Below, piece by piece: positions 1 through 12,784 of a DNA stretch of 64,000 nt. A program made the translations under genes and the position numbers. The DNA is taken from the NCBI GenBank assembly GCA_032622095.1, contig CP136064.1:184368209-184432208 (forward strand), read 5' to 3'. Below the pieces are notes generated by a model. The model saw only the letters and a program-made list of their open reading frames with translations, made no database searches and was not told where the DNA came from. The first letter of the stretch is position 1; each line of letters opens with the position of its first letter. This stretch comes from Siphonodentalium dalli. Lineage: Eukaryota; Mollusca; Scaphopoda; Gadilida; Siphonodentaliidae.

Positions 1-326
1 AAGTTGAGCTAGTGTCACTGTATTTTAAATTTGGGTAAAGTCTGCCCATGTTTCAATTTGACACCACGGGGTTATGCCAGAAATCGAGGTGCAAGTCTCT
101 TGTTTGTCTGACAGAAGTTTGCCCTAGTTTTATCTACTGTATACGACCCACTTGAATACTGTTGCACAAAAAATTCTCTCGTAACCTGTTGTCCCTGTCA
201 TATAACATCTACATGTATGTTTGTCATTTTAAAATAAATTAGGATATCTTATTTTTGCAGGTCATAAGCTTATTTGCAACCATAAGCCTGGGTAATTTAT
301 ACCACAATACCATATCTTTTCTATAG

Positions 327-428
327 GTGTTTGCTAGTAAAATTTGCAGTCATGTAGCAGAGCTTGGTTATCAGTTCACTATTAAAGATTTGAAGAAATA
401 TGAACCAGAAGATCAGCTCCAGTATGAG
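327..428 (+). CDS. TYW1: TYW1 exon: start of flavodoxin-like domain in window
   Basis: The acceptor 'tttctatag' precedes a 34-codon phase-0 exon that begins V-F-A-S-K-I-C and ends Q-L-Q-Y-E before the donor gtacca. It corresponds to the early flavodoxin-like segment just after the FMN-phosphate loop, which must lie in an exon upstream of the window. Positions 1-326 are the end of the preceding intron, and I see no exon in them. Confidence 0.9.
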
Positions 429-497
429 GTACCATATCACTACCAATTTTGTCTAATTTTTATTAAACACAAGATATAATTTATTAAGATATACACA

Positions 498-576
498 AGC
501 TTTCCGATGAATGGCAACAAGCCATATTTCCGACTAAATCCTGAAAAATTACCCATAATTCTGCTGTGGTTAAGGA
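498..576 (+). repeat. half copy of the TA-flanked palindromic MITE (CAGTAATGCCC family)
   Basis: About 79 bases match the right half of the near-perfect palindromes at 14381, 18359, 33460 and 33800, including 'aatggcaacaagccatattt' and 'ctgctgtggttaagga'. The outer end is missing. Confidence 0.8.
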
Positions 577-928
577 TGCTAGTTTATATATTTAGAAATA
601 TTAGATATATTATATATCCAAGTTCATGATGCTTTCTATATCACTTCTACTAAAAAATCTGATACAAGAACTTACATGCGTCGAAAGATATAAATGATTA
701 TAATTGTGCGGAAGGTAATGTATACCTCATAAAAATGTCGAGCTATCTTCATCGGCATCAATGAAACCTTCTATCTTCAAGATTGCATAAATTGTGCAAA
801 AAGAGCCATTTGAGGGTTTGGAAACAAATTCAATTATGGTATATATACATGTGATTACTTATATAGCAAGCAAATACCTTTGTCATAAATAGAGAGTATT
901 GGTTTGAAAGTTCATTGGATGCTTTAAC

Positions 929-1710
929 CTTTCATGATGGGAGCTTCCTGAATGTTTGTGAAAACCATGTGCAAATGCATTCTCTTATATTGCAAGTCAC
1001 CATAGGTGATCACCAAACTTCAGGGTGACCTATAGATGGGAGCTATCAATTTTTTCTGAATTTCGATGAAAAATAGGGGCACCGGCAGACATCTTGGATT
1101 TCAAATCTGAATCCATTGGCACGCCCTACAGCCCATATTTTGGCCTGATCATTTTTAGCTCAACTTTATGAAGTCAAGTTTGGGCTATTGCCATGTGTTG
1201 GCATCAGTCAACAATTTCCATTAGCATACCCTACAGGTCACATCTCTCATCCGATCATCACCAAACTTCATATGGATCTTCGGGTTGAATTCTAGTTGGG
1301 AGCCTCCTATTGTGACCGAAAGTTTAAAAAAAACATGGCGATCTTGGATTTCAAATTTGAATCCATCGGCACACCCCGCAGCCAGCATTTATTGGAGAAT
1401 TGATTTGAATTTTACAGGCATGTTTAAATTACCTCTAGGTGGGAGCTATCAAATTTGAAAAATTGAATGAAAAAGATGGCTGCCGGAAGCAATCTTGGAT
1501 TTTACTCTTTTTATGACTAATTACTTTGGCGCACCATACAGACCGCATTCCTCATCCGATCATCACCAAACTTCATATGGATCTTCGGGTGACCTCTAGA
1601 TTATTATTATTATCAAATATTTCTGAAATCCGTTATAAACATGGCTTACAGCAGTCATCTTGGATTTCAGATTGGAAACCTACCGCACACCCAGCAGCTT
1701 ACATTAATTG
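929..1710. repeat. dispersed bivalve-type repeats in TYW1 intron
   Basis: Positions 929-1010 match one end of the 'TCATGA..GGGAGCT' foldback family found at 14816, 26255 and inside the large inverted repeat. From about 1015 to 1705, three or four diverged units of roughly 170-270 bases repeat 'cttggatttcaaatt', 'ggcacaccc' and 'catcaccaaacttcatatgg'. No exon is seen between 429 and 2114. Confidence 0.6.
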
Positions 1711-2114
1711 GTGGAATGTTTGGAATGAAAATAATTTCATCTACACAAGACAAGACCTTTACTGTAACTTATTGGCTTTCCTTCTTCTTTATCATTCTAT
1801 TATTTGCTCATCAAATAATGAACTCCTTCCCAAGTTGAGCTACAGTGTCATTGACACCTTCATATTATTTGCGCTACATAAAATTCCCCAAAAATGCTGG
1901 TTTTCTTCTACAGTTCTCTGCAAATTGTTAGAAAACTTTGACATTTGCAGTCGGGTTGGCAATGTTTACATCCATGGATTGATTTGCTCGCCACAAAATG
2001 ATAAATAATTAGCACATCCACCAAATGAAATACATGTAGTCCCCATTCATTTATACTGAAAAGATGTGAGAAATGAATGTGCTATGGACTGTTCATGTGA
2101 AATTTTGTTTCTAG

Positions 2115-2309
2115 TCTGATGGCGGATCATTGGTCGTGCTATTCATATCAACTTACACAGATGGCCAACCACCAGAGGCAGCTGCATGGTTCTATAAATG
2201 GCTGCAAGATGCCTCATCAGACTTCAGGGTTCAAAAAACCCTTCTTCAAAATGTCTATTACTGTGTGTTTGGGTTGGGAGATTCCACCTACAAGGACCAT
2301 TATAATGTT
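2115..2309 (+). CDS. TYW1: TYW1 exon: flavodoxin-like core
   Basis: This is a 65-codon phase-0 exon between 'tttctag' and the strong donor gtaagt. It contains the FMN-binding motifs S-T-Y-T-D-G and V-F-G-L-G-D-S, typical of the flavodoxin-like domain that TYW1 shares with cytochrome P450 reductase. The FMN accepts electrons that reduce the radical-SAM cluster (family knowledge). Confidence 0.95.
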
Positions 2310-2874
2310 GTAAGTTGATATAAAATAGATCATACTTCTTCATTGTAGTCTTTACTTCATCTGTACAATAGTAATGATGTTTTACAGGCCTTTAGATTCC
2401 TTTAATTTGGACACCCCGTGGTGGAGCAAGGACCTATTAAGCGAACCATGAAATAATAAACCTGGTTAATGATGAAGGAAACTTGGACTAGAAGAAGGCA
2501 TGTGTTTACCTGCTACCTTCAGCACAATTCCATATTTTGGGCACACCTTTTTGAGGCTTGGGGGAATTTAAAGGCCTGCTTTTTAAGGAATGTGCAGCGG
2601 TTTCAATGTGGTCATGGAATTATGACTGCAATTTTTTTGCGGTCAAAACCCATAACTATATTGAATCATGGCCCTTTCTTAAAATTTGGGCTAAATTCTC
2701 GTTCCAGATGATAACTTTACCGCTAGTTAATGTTAACCAAATTGAATGATATTTCATATGCAGGATTGAAACCATAAAGTACAGGTCAAGTTTCAATCTA
2801 CGGTTTCATATGCCCATTTTTATACCCCCTTATTAAAAAAATGGACGTATTATGTTATTGGTCAGACTGTATGT

Positions 2875-3974
2875 TAGGGTCCTGCGAATTGGATATTTTG
2901 ATCAAATCGAATCGAATATCGAATCGAATCATTTCTGTGTGTTGCATTCTTGATTAGGCATGTTTTGTCAACGATTAGACCATTTGTGAAACGTTCTATG
3001 AACTACATGCATGAAGTTCCATCACAACTTATGTGGTGATGAACCATCGTTTGAGATACTATTAACTTCAATTGATAATTGTCGAGAAAACAAAAGAGAT
3101 TAAAACGTCCATGCGACCATCACAACGATTAATATATTACCTCTAAAGTTCTAAACGGATTATCGGAAGTAAAATCACGCGGAATTTCTACAGTTTGCAT
3201 GTATATGCATAATTGCACATCGGCATTCAGAAACACCCGTTCTTATAAACTTGAAGACGCAAAACAACAGTCGCAGGGTAGCCTCTTCATGTAGTGGTTG
3301 ATGCTTCTTAAACAGATGATTCCATAGATGGGTCGTTGTCCCAGATGTTTGCGATTTATACACCATGTTGCATTCATCACACGTGTAAGTCCATGCACTG
3401 CCTGCAGCTTTATCATGTTTAAAATAAGCATGAATGACGGACGACATTTTGTCCTGTGTAAATGAAAGCTCCGAGACTGAAAGTCAACTTCAAAACGGAA
3501 CAGCGCCAGAATGCACTTTTCGACACCGGGAACACGTGTTGTTTACATTCTCGCCCATATTACATAGCGCGGAATCTGAGATGGATAGACGGCGGATAAA
3601 GCTATCGATTGCTCAGTCTCATAGCTATTATAAATTACCACATCATCGGTCCATTGGCAATCTGCGAGCTTTTGCTACCATTTTAAAGCTAGAATTCAGA
3701 CGTGTTTAGTTGTCCTATCGTGGCTATTCTTATATTTAATAGCATGTGCATGAACATCCGCAATGCACAATAAGAATTACAATGTGCATATATACATAAT
3801 TTTCTTTGATTAAACGCCACAAAACAGCTAAGATCGACGTGTGTACGTGTCCGTAAACAGCCTACTTTTCCATCAGAGTATATTCAAAATTTCGAGTTGG
3901 CAATTTCGACTCGAATTCGAATCGAATTTGACTTTCGAATCGAATCTCGAATATCGAATATTCGCAGGAGCCTA
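2875..3974 (-). mobile_element. hAT-like DNA transposon, 1.1 kb, with BED zinc finger
   Basis: The ends are inverted repeats: TAGGGTCCTGCGAAT at 2875, and the complement of TAGGCTCCTGCGAAT at 3974. The 8 bp flanks are CTGTATGT (2867-2874) and CTGCATGT (3975-3982), a target duplication with one mismatch. Subterminal 'atcgaatcgaat' repeats occur at both ends. hAT elements make 8 bp duplications and often carry BED fingers, so assignment to hAT is well supported. No full transposase fits in 1.1 kb, so it is a non-autonomous or internally deleted copy. Confidence 0.8.
3175..3447 (-). pseudogene. BED zinc-finger fragment of a hAT transposase
   Basis: The reading frame starts at a true ATG (3447-3445). 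Residues 23-49 form C-x2-C-x17-H-x4-H (C-D-E-C ... H-L-W-N-H-L-F-K-K-H), the BED-type finger that opens hAT transposases and binds transposon DNA. The downstream residues look non-coding, and no RNase H-fold catalytic domain follows inside the element. It is either an isolated 5' exon left after internal deletion or a domesticated finger. The former is more likely given the intact TIRs and TSD. Confidence 0.7.
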
Positions 3975-5349
3975 CTGCATGTCATCTTCCCATCTGTCCA
4001 TCCATTCACTTTACGATTCCGGATGATAACTTTAGATAGTCTCAACTGAATGGGATGAAATTTGGCATGTGGGTTTAGTGGCAGTGTTCGCTCTGGGCCG
4101 AAAAACCTTTTTATTAAATCCTCATTCTCTGGTCTCACAATTAAATATTTTTGTTTTATTTAACATCTAACGTTCTATATAATTATGTCCATACCTTCAA
4201 ATACCGTGTCTAGACTTCTTTAATACCACCATCGTTACTTGACAATATACCACTGCCCGCTATCTACCATTCAGCCTTATGACAGACAAAGGATTTATTA
4301 GTTTTAATCCTCATTACTGTTTTGTTGCATTTGCAAGGTGGCACATTGTTTAATATTGCACTGACATGAGTACCTTTTGGTACCCATTAAGCTGTATCAC
4401 CTAGTCAATTAGCAGATGATCATACTATAAAAATATTTTATGATCATGTCGCTCCCATTACAAAATCAATTTTAGTTTTTGAATTAAGATTTCCGATTTT
4501 CGGGTAAAAAAAACTTTGGCCAAATGAAATTTTGTTTGGCCATTTTCGAAAAGAAAAAAATTGGCCATTGGCCTATGACAGCGTGAGCCCTGTTTACTAG
4601 CACAAAATACATGTCATGTTCGAATTCGGGTTTTGCCTGCCAATTTTCACCAGATTTTTATGACCCTTTTTGTTGGAATTCGGACTTAATTTTCGTTTCC
4701 GAATGATAACTTTTTTTTGACAACACAAAACCTTCTTTTTTGAATACTAATGCCATTATAACATCCGTCGGGTACCCAAATTTGGTTGAAATCGGTCCAG
4801 GGGTCTGGGAGTATAATCGCGAACAGATGGACAGATCCTACTCTTTTATTTATATATGTAAATGAAATCTTTCTGAAATGCAATTTTAAACACTAACATG
4901 TGTATTATACCAGCATGACGGTGCTCGTGTTGATATGAACATACTGACTCACTGGTTGTAGTCATTATAATGCTATAGGAAATGTCAGATGTATGTAAAT
5001 ATTAATGTTCTAATCTATTTCTATATGATTAGGGTGGTTTCAGGATACCCAATACATTAAAGATGCTGAATGATAACTTGCAGGGTAATCATGATTGTTG
5101 AACACCCTATGTGTTTTGTGTCTTCTCAGCTGATGTAGAAGCTATCATCTTCTGAATGTGTCTCTTGGATTAATGATATTATAAACTGTGTTTATTGATT
5201 AATCCAATCAGGTTGTCCCATCACCACAAAATTGCACAATTTGTGAAAATAACTTCTAATATAATGATGTTTACATTCCAAAGTTTTAATCTATGTGTCC
5301 TATCTTGAATGTGTGAAAGCTTTAGATCATCGTGTTATTTTTTCAACAG

Positions 5350-5449
5350 GTTGCAAAAGATGTTGACAAATGGTTATCTGATCTGTCGGCTAAGAGATTG
5401 CTGCCCTTAGGATTAGGGAACGATAATGTTGTAGACAGTCAATATGGAA
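5350..5449 (+). CDS. TYW1: TYW1 exon: end of flavodoxin-like domain
   Basis: This 100 nt exon starts V-A-K-D-V-D-K-W-L after 'caacag' and ends in phase 1 before the donor gtgagt. The last base forms an Asn codon with the next exon, giving the expected N-V-E-A-D-F junction. Confidence 0.93.
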
Positions 5450-5529
5450 GTGAGTTTAAAAAAATGGATTGTTCATTTTGGATTTCTATTTGATTATTTA
5501 AAACTTTAATTTAAAGTTTAACCCTTCGA

Positions 5530-5600
5530 TGACGAAATGAGAAGTTCACTTGGAAATTGTTCAGATAATAAGTTTAACAAATGGCCTAAGGGCCTGATTG
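5530..5600 (+). repeat. fragment of CCCTTTC-type palindromic MITE
   Basis: It contains 'gttcagataataagttt' and 'aacaaatggcctaagg', the internal palindrome arm of the family seen complete at 37482 and 50286. The termini are absent. Confidence 0.5.
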
Positions 5601-5874
5601 TTGAATTAACATTTTCATTAGGAAAACTAGCATTTCATTAAAAATCATGCTAGATCTAGAATCTAGTTGTAAAGACTTTGCTACGATAGTAATGGAATGG
5701 ATCTTCAATTCAAACCAACAGCACTACCGATATCACGAGCTGATTTACGTTAAAGGAAACTTGGGGTATGTATGGGTGTAAGCAATACAAATAACATATT
5801 TTGTTTGATAGTAAATTCCATGACAGCTACATGTATCTTATTAAAAACAAAATTATATGTACATATGCTTTTAG

Positions 5875-6077
5875 ATGTGGAAGCCGACTTTGAGGCATGG
5901 AAAGACTCATTATTCAAGGCTATTCTGCCAGTATTAGATGGCAAGATGTCTCCAGATTCAGTATTCAAAGAAGACAATTCTGTTGGTGCTATTGCCTCAA
6001 CAAACTGTCGCGAGAAGTCGAAAACAGGAAAAGAATGCAATGGTTCTTGTAACTGCTCAAAGAAAAATGAGTCTGAG
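5875..6077 (+). CDS. TYW1: TYW1 exon: domain end and Cys/Lys-rich linker
   Basis: This 203 nt exon follows acceptor 'cttttag' and ends at donor gtaaca. It begins with the conserved (N)VEADFEAWK stretch that closes the flavodoxin-like domain, then enters a poorly conserved linker with several Cys and Lys residues (C-R-E-K, G-S-C-N-C). Vertebrate TYW1 also has a Cys-rich linker here. Confidence 0.93.
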
Positions 6078-6119
6078 GTAACACATTTAGAATTGTAGGG
6101 TATTTAATTTTTAGTCAAG

Positions 6120-7095
6120 TTTTTTTTCAAAACTCGACTTATAGTTTGATGAGGGACGGTGGGCGGGCGGACGGGCGGCGGACGGGCGGGCGGCGTGTTT
6201 TGCTTATAACTCAACCGTTTATTGACAGATTAAAAAAAATTTGGTGTGTGAGTACATATCCATGCACGTAAACTGCAGACAAAAAATCGGGTTCGTCCGC
6301 ACATTTATTACAGAGTTATGGCCCTTTGAATTTTCAGTATATTTTTTGGTATATAGGTGTCTCCCAAGAATATCTCGGATGAGTTCGAAAACCGGCCTGG
6401 TCCGATAAAATTTGATAGAGTTATGGCCCTTAATTAGTCATTTTTCACGAATTTTCAGCTCGTTAGCGCGATAACTTCAACAAACGTTATCCGATTTGAT
6501 TGAAATTTGGTATATAGGTGTCTCCCAAGAATATCTCCGATGAGTTCGAAAACCGGCCTCGTCCGATAAAATTTGATAGAGTTATGGCCCTTAATTAGTA
6601 ATTTTTTCACAAATTTTCAGCTCGTTAGCGCGATAATTTAACAAACATCATCCTATTTGATTGAAATTTGGATATATAGGTGTCTCCCAAGAATACCTCA
6701 GACGAGTTAGAAAACCGGCCCGGTCCGATAAAATTTGATAGAGTTATGGTCCTTAAGTAGTCATTTTGTACGAATTTTGAGCTCGTTAGCGTGATAACTT
6801 CAACAAACGTCATCCGATTCAACTAAAATTTGGTATATAAGTGTCTTCCAATAATATCCTGGACGAGTTCGAAAACCAGCCTGGCCCAATAAAATTTGAT
6901 AGAGTTATGGCCCTTAATTAGTCATTTTTCGTGAATTTTTAGCTCGTTAGCGCGATAACTTCAACAAACGTCCTCCGATTTGTTTAAAATTTGGAATAGA
7001 CATACTTGCCAAGAATATTTCGGACGAGTTCGAAAACCAGCCTGGCCCGATAAAATTTTATGGAGTTATGGCCCTTAATTAGTCATTTTTCGATT
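6120..7095. repeat. tandem ~160 bp satellite-like repeat, about five units
   Basis: The phrase 'gagttatggccc' recurs near 6314, 6419, 6579, 6743, 6903 and 7063, at about 160-base intervals for most of the block. Each unit also carries 'gcgataacttcaacaaacgt', 'gaaatttggtatataggtg' and 'gagttcgaaaaccggcct'. The block opens with a GGGCGG-rich stretch (6150-6195). Units are 80-95% alike by eye. It lies in the 7.4 kb TYW1 intron. Confidence 0.85.
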
Positions 7096-7609
7096 TTACC
7101 TATTAATTAGTCTACCGATACTGATGCACACCAATTGGTGGTAGACACCGGCGGTAAGCCACCGAAAACGAGACACAGCATCTCTGATGCCACCTCTTGT
7201 TCACTGGTTACTGGAGTGGGTTAGGCCAAATAAATAACAATACTGTTTTCTCATCACCCAAATGAGGGCCTCGTCAAACAAATTTATTTTGTAAGTTTAT
7301 CCAGAATTTTCAAAGTGCTCAATTCTCATTCTCCAATACATACAGAATTAGAAATATAGATAGGTTTCTGTTGAAGTCATAATTCCAAAGGCAGTGGCCT
7401 GTAGAATATTTTAACATAAAATTACCCATACATTCATTAAAGTTGCATTCGATGTTCCAGACCTCCAGTTACAGCAACAACATAAATCTGAACTAACATC
7501 TTTTTCTGCTTTGTTCTGTTGAAAACCAAATATGATGTGTAAACTATACCAATATCATGTTATTACTGAGAATTAACAAAATTATTATTGGTGTCCCTCT
7601 AAAACACTA

Positions 7610-8321
7610 CTGTATACACCTGTCAGTAAGCCCATCATCGAAGATAAGCCCAGTCTCGGCTTTTTACCCTAAATAAAACATGGGTGGTCCTCATAGATAA
7701 GCCAACCCCTATTTTTGAGCATTTGGGAGGTGAATACAATCACATCTATCCTGTGAATAGGAGAAGATATCTGTGCTTTTATTATTTTTTCCATTTGTTT
7801 TTCTTAAAAAATAAAGATGTATAATAATAATCGTTACGAATTATATACGTCTTATTCTTTTCTTAGTTGTTGGACCAACCAAAGAGGTACCAAATCAAAG
7901 TATAAATCAATAAAATCAAAGGATGTGTCACTTATTGTTCACACTATCAGAGTAAATCCAATGGGATATGGAGTAATGACTTGGTGTTTTTGTAGGATCC
8001 TTTGATCATGCAGAAGAGTGATGTATGTTCACCTGCATCCCACTGTTGTGTATTTATAATAATCAGCTTGATTAATAAGCATTAGTGTAACAAAATTATC
8101 TTGTGAACTTACCATACAACCCTATTGTGTTTACAAATTTTTCCCAAAAGTTACAACCTTATTCGAGTTGAGCCCAAATCAATCTATCTATGGTGGTAGG
8201 TCATCACCTGATGGCTAACTGAATTTTTGCATGGGGGGGGGTCCTTGTGAGTAAGCCCAGCACCCACTTATTGAGCAAAAACGTGCACTAGCCTCCTGGG
8301 CTTTCTAGCGGGTGTATACAG
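7610..8321. mobile_element. TA-flanked DNA element with 11 bp perfect TIR
   Basis: The left end CTGTATACACC (7610) and right end GGTGTATACAG (ending 8321) are perfect inverted repeats flanked by TA on both sides (7608-7609, 8322-8323). Similarity continues inward around 'aagccca' and 'gggctt'. The interior (712 bases) has no convincing coding sequence. A TA duplication fits a Tc1/mariner-type non-autonomous element, but the superfamily is an inference. Confidence 0.65.
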
Positions 8322-8633
8322 TATATGAAATAATAGAACGGTGTCACCATTGAGAAGGTCACACACTGTGATGACTTTTGTCATACCTAGATTTGAAATA
8401 GCCACCTGCTGTGTTGGGCAAGTAAAAGTTCATGTGGTAAATGTATGTGCATGTGCATGTCTCACCTTTCTAATGAAGCCCTGCTAATATAGCAGCACGC
8501 ATTAGATCCATCATTGCATAAATGATAGTACCTGTGGTTATAATGTAAATGTTCAATAAGTGCTTAGGGGCTCATATGATAAATGCTCTATCAATATATT
8601 ATTAGCCTTCTCTATATAAATACACATTGAGGA

Positions 8634-8790
8634 AATGTTCAGATAATAAGTTCAACAAATGACCATAGACCATTTGTTGAACTTATTATTTGAACATTTC
8701 TATCCAATAAATAGGACACCTTGTGTACTTTTATTATCTGTTGTCTGCTTATATTTCCTGAAAAATCCTCCTGATGAATAATAGCAACCA
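8634..8790 (+). repeat. partial CCCTTTC-type palindromic MITE
   Basis: It contains the core palindrome 'aaatgttcagataataag' with its complement (8643-8699), then 'aataaataggacacctt' and 'tgatgaataata' as in the complete copies at 37482 and 50286. The outer ends are eroded. Confidence 0.7.
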
Positions 8791-8865
8791 CCAAGGGTGC
8801 TTATACCTAAGGCAGGTGAATGACGTCATATATTTTTTTCTATATCCATCAGTGATTTTTATGTT

Positions 8866-9411
8866 TACCCATACCATAGTATGGTAAACATAGTGTCGTT
8901 GTCCGGATTGACCACTCGTCGTTAGTCCGTCCGTCCGTCCGTCTGTCTGTCTGTCTGTAGACACTTTACGCATGGTGCGATAACTGAAATATTTTCTATC
9001 TGATCGGAACAAAATTTTGTATAAGAATTTCTCAGCACCAAATACAGATCGAGTTCGAATATGGGTTTGATCCGAGTTTTTTTTATGGAGTTATGGCCCT
9101 TTTTCAACTTAGAATTCATGTATGCTGCCATAACTCAAAAAAATATTATCTGACTGTAACCAAATTTGGTATGTGAGTTGCTCAGTCCAAAATACATATC
9201 GAGTTCGAATATGGGTTTGATCCGATATTTTTTTATGGAGTTATGGCCCTTTGACATAGAATTCACGAATGCTTCGTTAAATCAACAATTTTTCAACTCA
9301 TAGGAACCAAATTTTGTATGTGAGTTTCTCAACTCAAAATACAGATCGAGTTCGAATATGGGTTAGATCTGATTTGTTATACCAGAGTTATGGCCCTTTT
9401 TCAACTAAGAA
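8866..9411. repeat. ~155 bp tandem repeat block, copy 1
   Basis: It opens with the palindrome 'accatagtatggt' and a (GTCC/GTCT)n stretch, followed by three units of 'gtatgtgagttgctcag', 'gagttcgaatatgggtttga' and 'gagttatggcccttt'. The same arrangement recurs at 10738-11285. Confidence 0.85.
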
Positions 9412-10005
9412 TTGAACAGATTTGAGTTTTTGATAACCCTGGTAGATTACAATTAACTACCAGTAATGCAAGCTTAACTGCATAGATAGTGTTCTGAGAG
9501 ACTGCAGAACTGATGTCTTATTGAAATATTAGTTAGTTTTAGCCACTATATAGGACATAGCTCTATGATAGTGGTGAAGCTGTACCCATTCATGATTCAA
9601 TGGACTGTCCCATTCAGTTCTGAAGTTTTAATTGGAATACCTATTATTCATTTGTAGGGATGTTCTTATTTTAAATTTCAATTAATCATTCTTCTGTTAT
9701 CTCCAGGTTTCTCCTCATTCACTTGCATGGATTTCTGTAGTTAAAGATTAACACACCTCAACATTCCTGATACTTTCATCTGATACCATGTCTCATTTTA
9801 TATTGGTTTATTTTGACACACTCTTTGCCCCTATTGATTGATTAATTTATTTCGATTTTTATGTGTACCTATACCATATTGTGATGTCCGGATTGACCAC
9901 TTGTTTTCATTTAGATATTGATGATTATGATACAAGTTGATTAAAAAGGTTCCCAATGTGTCCCTTTTTTAAAATAATTAAAAATAATTATTTTTTTAGT
10001 TTGAA

Positions 10006-10295
10006 AAACTAACACCATTATAACTCTGCCAATGGGTACCCCGAATCACCACACCAAATTTTTTTAAATCGGTCCAAAATCTTGTGTTATGTACTGGTAA
10101 ATCTGTTTGGAGCAACATTAAATCCAATTCACCATAGTATGGTACACATATTGTGATGTCCGGATAAAAACTAACACCATTATAACTCTGCCAAGGGTAC
10201 CCCGAATCACCACACCAAATTTGTTTAAATCGGTCCAAAATCTTGTTATGTACATGTACCTGTAAATCTGTTTGGAGCAACATTAAATCCAATTC
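10006..10295. repeat. two-copy direct repeat, ~162 bp period
   Basis: About 125 bases starting 'aactaacaccattataactc' (10006) are repeated almost unchanged from 10168, with a short 'accatagtatggt' spacer. This is a local tandem duplication of a dispersed repeat. Confidence 0.85.
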
Positions 10296-10737
10296 ATCAA
10301 TTTTATGCCATGCCTTTGGACTACTTAGCTATTGATAAGGCTATATCATTTTCTGATGTCTCTTATGCCAATGTGCAAATAATCTGATAAAGAAGGCTAT
10401 GGTATCTAATTTAACATAAAGATTCAACAATAAACATCACATGATATTAGCAGTAGACTTGGACTCTCTTAACCCAAGTATTCCATGTTCAGGTCACACC
10501 TTTCACATTTTTTCAAGGCTGTGGTGGTTTAGCATTACATATCTTGTACCAGTGCATTCTCTTATATAAATGCCGGTGACCCATACATTCCAATATTTGT
10601 GTTATGTACATTTGTCTATAATAGTACATACAGTATACTCATATAATTCAACACCAAAACTCTCATTTATGATTCCGATCATAGTAAATTTTTATCGCCA
10701 AGGGATGGGTTAACATCTGCCGATCGTGATCGGCCTC

Positions 10738-11285
10738 TCGTTATGTTTACCCATACCATAGTATGGTAAACATAGTGTCGTTTTCCGGATTGACCACTCG
10801 TCGTTAATCCGTCCGTCTGTCTGTCGGGCTGTCTGTCTGTAGACACTTTACGCATGGTGTGATAACTGAAACAATTTCTATCTGTTCGGAACCAAATTTT
10901 GTATATGAATTTATCGGCACCAAATACTGATCGAATTCGAATATGGGTTTGATCCGAGTTTTTTGTACGGAGTTATGGCCCTTTTTTGACTTAGAATTCA
11001 TGCATGCTGCCATAACTCAAAACAAAATTATCTGACCGTAACCAAATTTGGTATGTGAGTTGCTGAGCCCAAAATACATATCGAGTTCGAATATGGGTTT
11101 GATTGATATGATATTTTTTAATGGAGTTATGGCCCGTAGACATAGAATTCATGAATGCTTCGATAAATCTACAATTTTTCCACTGATAGGAACCAAATTT
11201 TGTATGTGAGTTTCTCAACTCAAAATACAGATCGAGTTCGAATATGGGTTTGATCCAGTTCTTTTTAATGGGGTTATGGCCCTTT
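10738..11285. repeat. ~155 bp tandem repeat block, copy 2
   Basis: It is a second copy of the block at 8866-9411, in the same orientation and order: 'accatagtatggt', a GTCC/GTCT stretch, then three 'gagttatggccc' units. By eye the two blocks are about 90% alike. Confidence 0.85.
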
Positions 11286-12382
11286 GATTATTTTATTCAT
11301 CGCTAAAATATATCAAAGATACACAGGTGGCACTGTCTAGATAATATCTAATTAATCAGTTTCACATTGCTATGGAGACACAGAGATAGTAACCAGTTAC
11401 AATGCCATGAAGTTCTCTCTCTCTTGTTAACTAAGAATTGAACAGATTTGAGATTTGCTTACAATATATAACTGTAGCAGCTTACAGCTGTGGTATCAGT
11501 AAGAGAGACTAGAGATAATCTCTATTATTGATAAAGAAATCTGATATTCACTGTTGCACTTTAATAGCTATCTGTTGTTTATTGCATCCATAGTGTGTTG
11601 ATAGTGACTTCTCAGGATTTATCAACTCAAACATACTAGTAGCTCCCTGGTCTTGCATGGATTTTGGGATTAAAATTAACCCATTCCATAGACACATGAT
11701 ATCTGATAGGCAGATATTAAATTATATCTTTCACTTTGAGCCAGGTTCAGTAAGGATTTCTTAAAACATTAGAGGAATTGTCTTATTTTGAAATTCCATC
11801 TATTGCATTCGTGGTGCAGGATAATAATAATGTTGCTTGTATTCTTGAGACTGACTTATTGTGTGGGCTTCTAAATCCATATACATGCATTTATAGACTA
11901 TTTTGATCAGTTCATTAGTGTGATTAAGATCAACCCCTTGCTATCTCATTTAATAACTCAAATATTTGTCATTGATTATATTATATTTCAAGTCATAGTT
12001 TATGATAACACACCCCTAACCTGTATAGAGAGGGTCATTTGTTTGAATTGCTTTAAAATATTAACAAAATTAACCCACCCATTCCATAGACATACAGTAT
12101 GCTATCCAATGTAATGCATTTAATATCTTCAATCTCATATCCCACCTCTAGTTATCTCATAATTATGCATTAAAGTATGTTATATCCAATCATTATCAAT
12201 CATATTTTACTCAATTTTTTAAATATCTTTAACTATTATGTATGGTTCTTCTGTCTGACTATGGACTGAGCTCTATAAGACAATATATCTATTTTAAACT
12301 GACTTAATAGGTTGGAATCAAATGCCATATCCATGTTCATATGGAAGGTGCCCAATAAGGCTTATGCCACTTGTGAACTTAA

Positions 12383-12784
12383 ATGTACTCACTCCGATTT
12401 GATGGTCCCCATATCATCAGATTCCAACAACAATTCCGCTTCAGTTATCAGAATCGATTAATTGCCCAAAAATAATGCTAACCACAGTCCACTATAGTAT
12501 AAAATTGCCCAAAACCTGTTATTTATCAACATTTTGTACAATGAAATTTTGCTGCTTTGTCATATATCTGACACAAAAAAGCCACTTGATTTTAGAGTTA
12601 TCCATCTTCATCGACTTTCATACGGCCGCTAAATATTCCAGGTGGTTAAAGATAATGGATTTTAAAAATTGATATCTGCTTACTCTGAATTTGATGAATG
12701 GGTTCCTCGATTTGAATAAAATATTTGTTACCGTCGAAGCCAAATAAATAGTAACTGAGGGGTGCTTAATCGGATCGAGTAGCT
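12383..12784. mobile_element. TTAA-flanked foldback MITE (AGGTACTCAATCC family), copy 1
   Basis: It lies between TTAA at 12379-12382 and TTAA at 12785-12788. The left end ATGTACTCACTCCGAT mirrors the right end ATCGGATCGAGTAGCT. A second copy with better ends lies at 35727. A TTAA duplication suggests a piggyBac- or Kolobok-type origin (inference). Confidence 0.75.

Noticed and set aside
1526-2008. 160-codon open frame in a TYW1 intron
   Set aside because: It runs through dispersed repeats, has no domain, and lacks a convincing initiation context.
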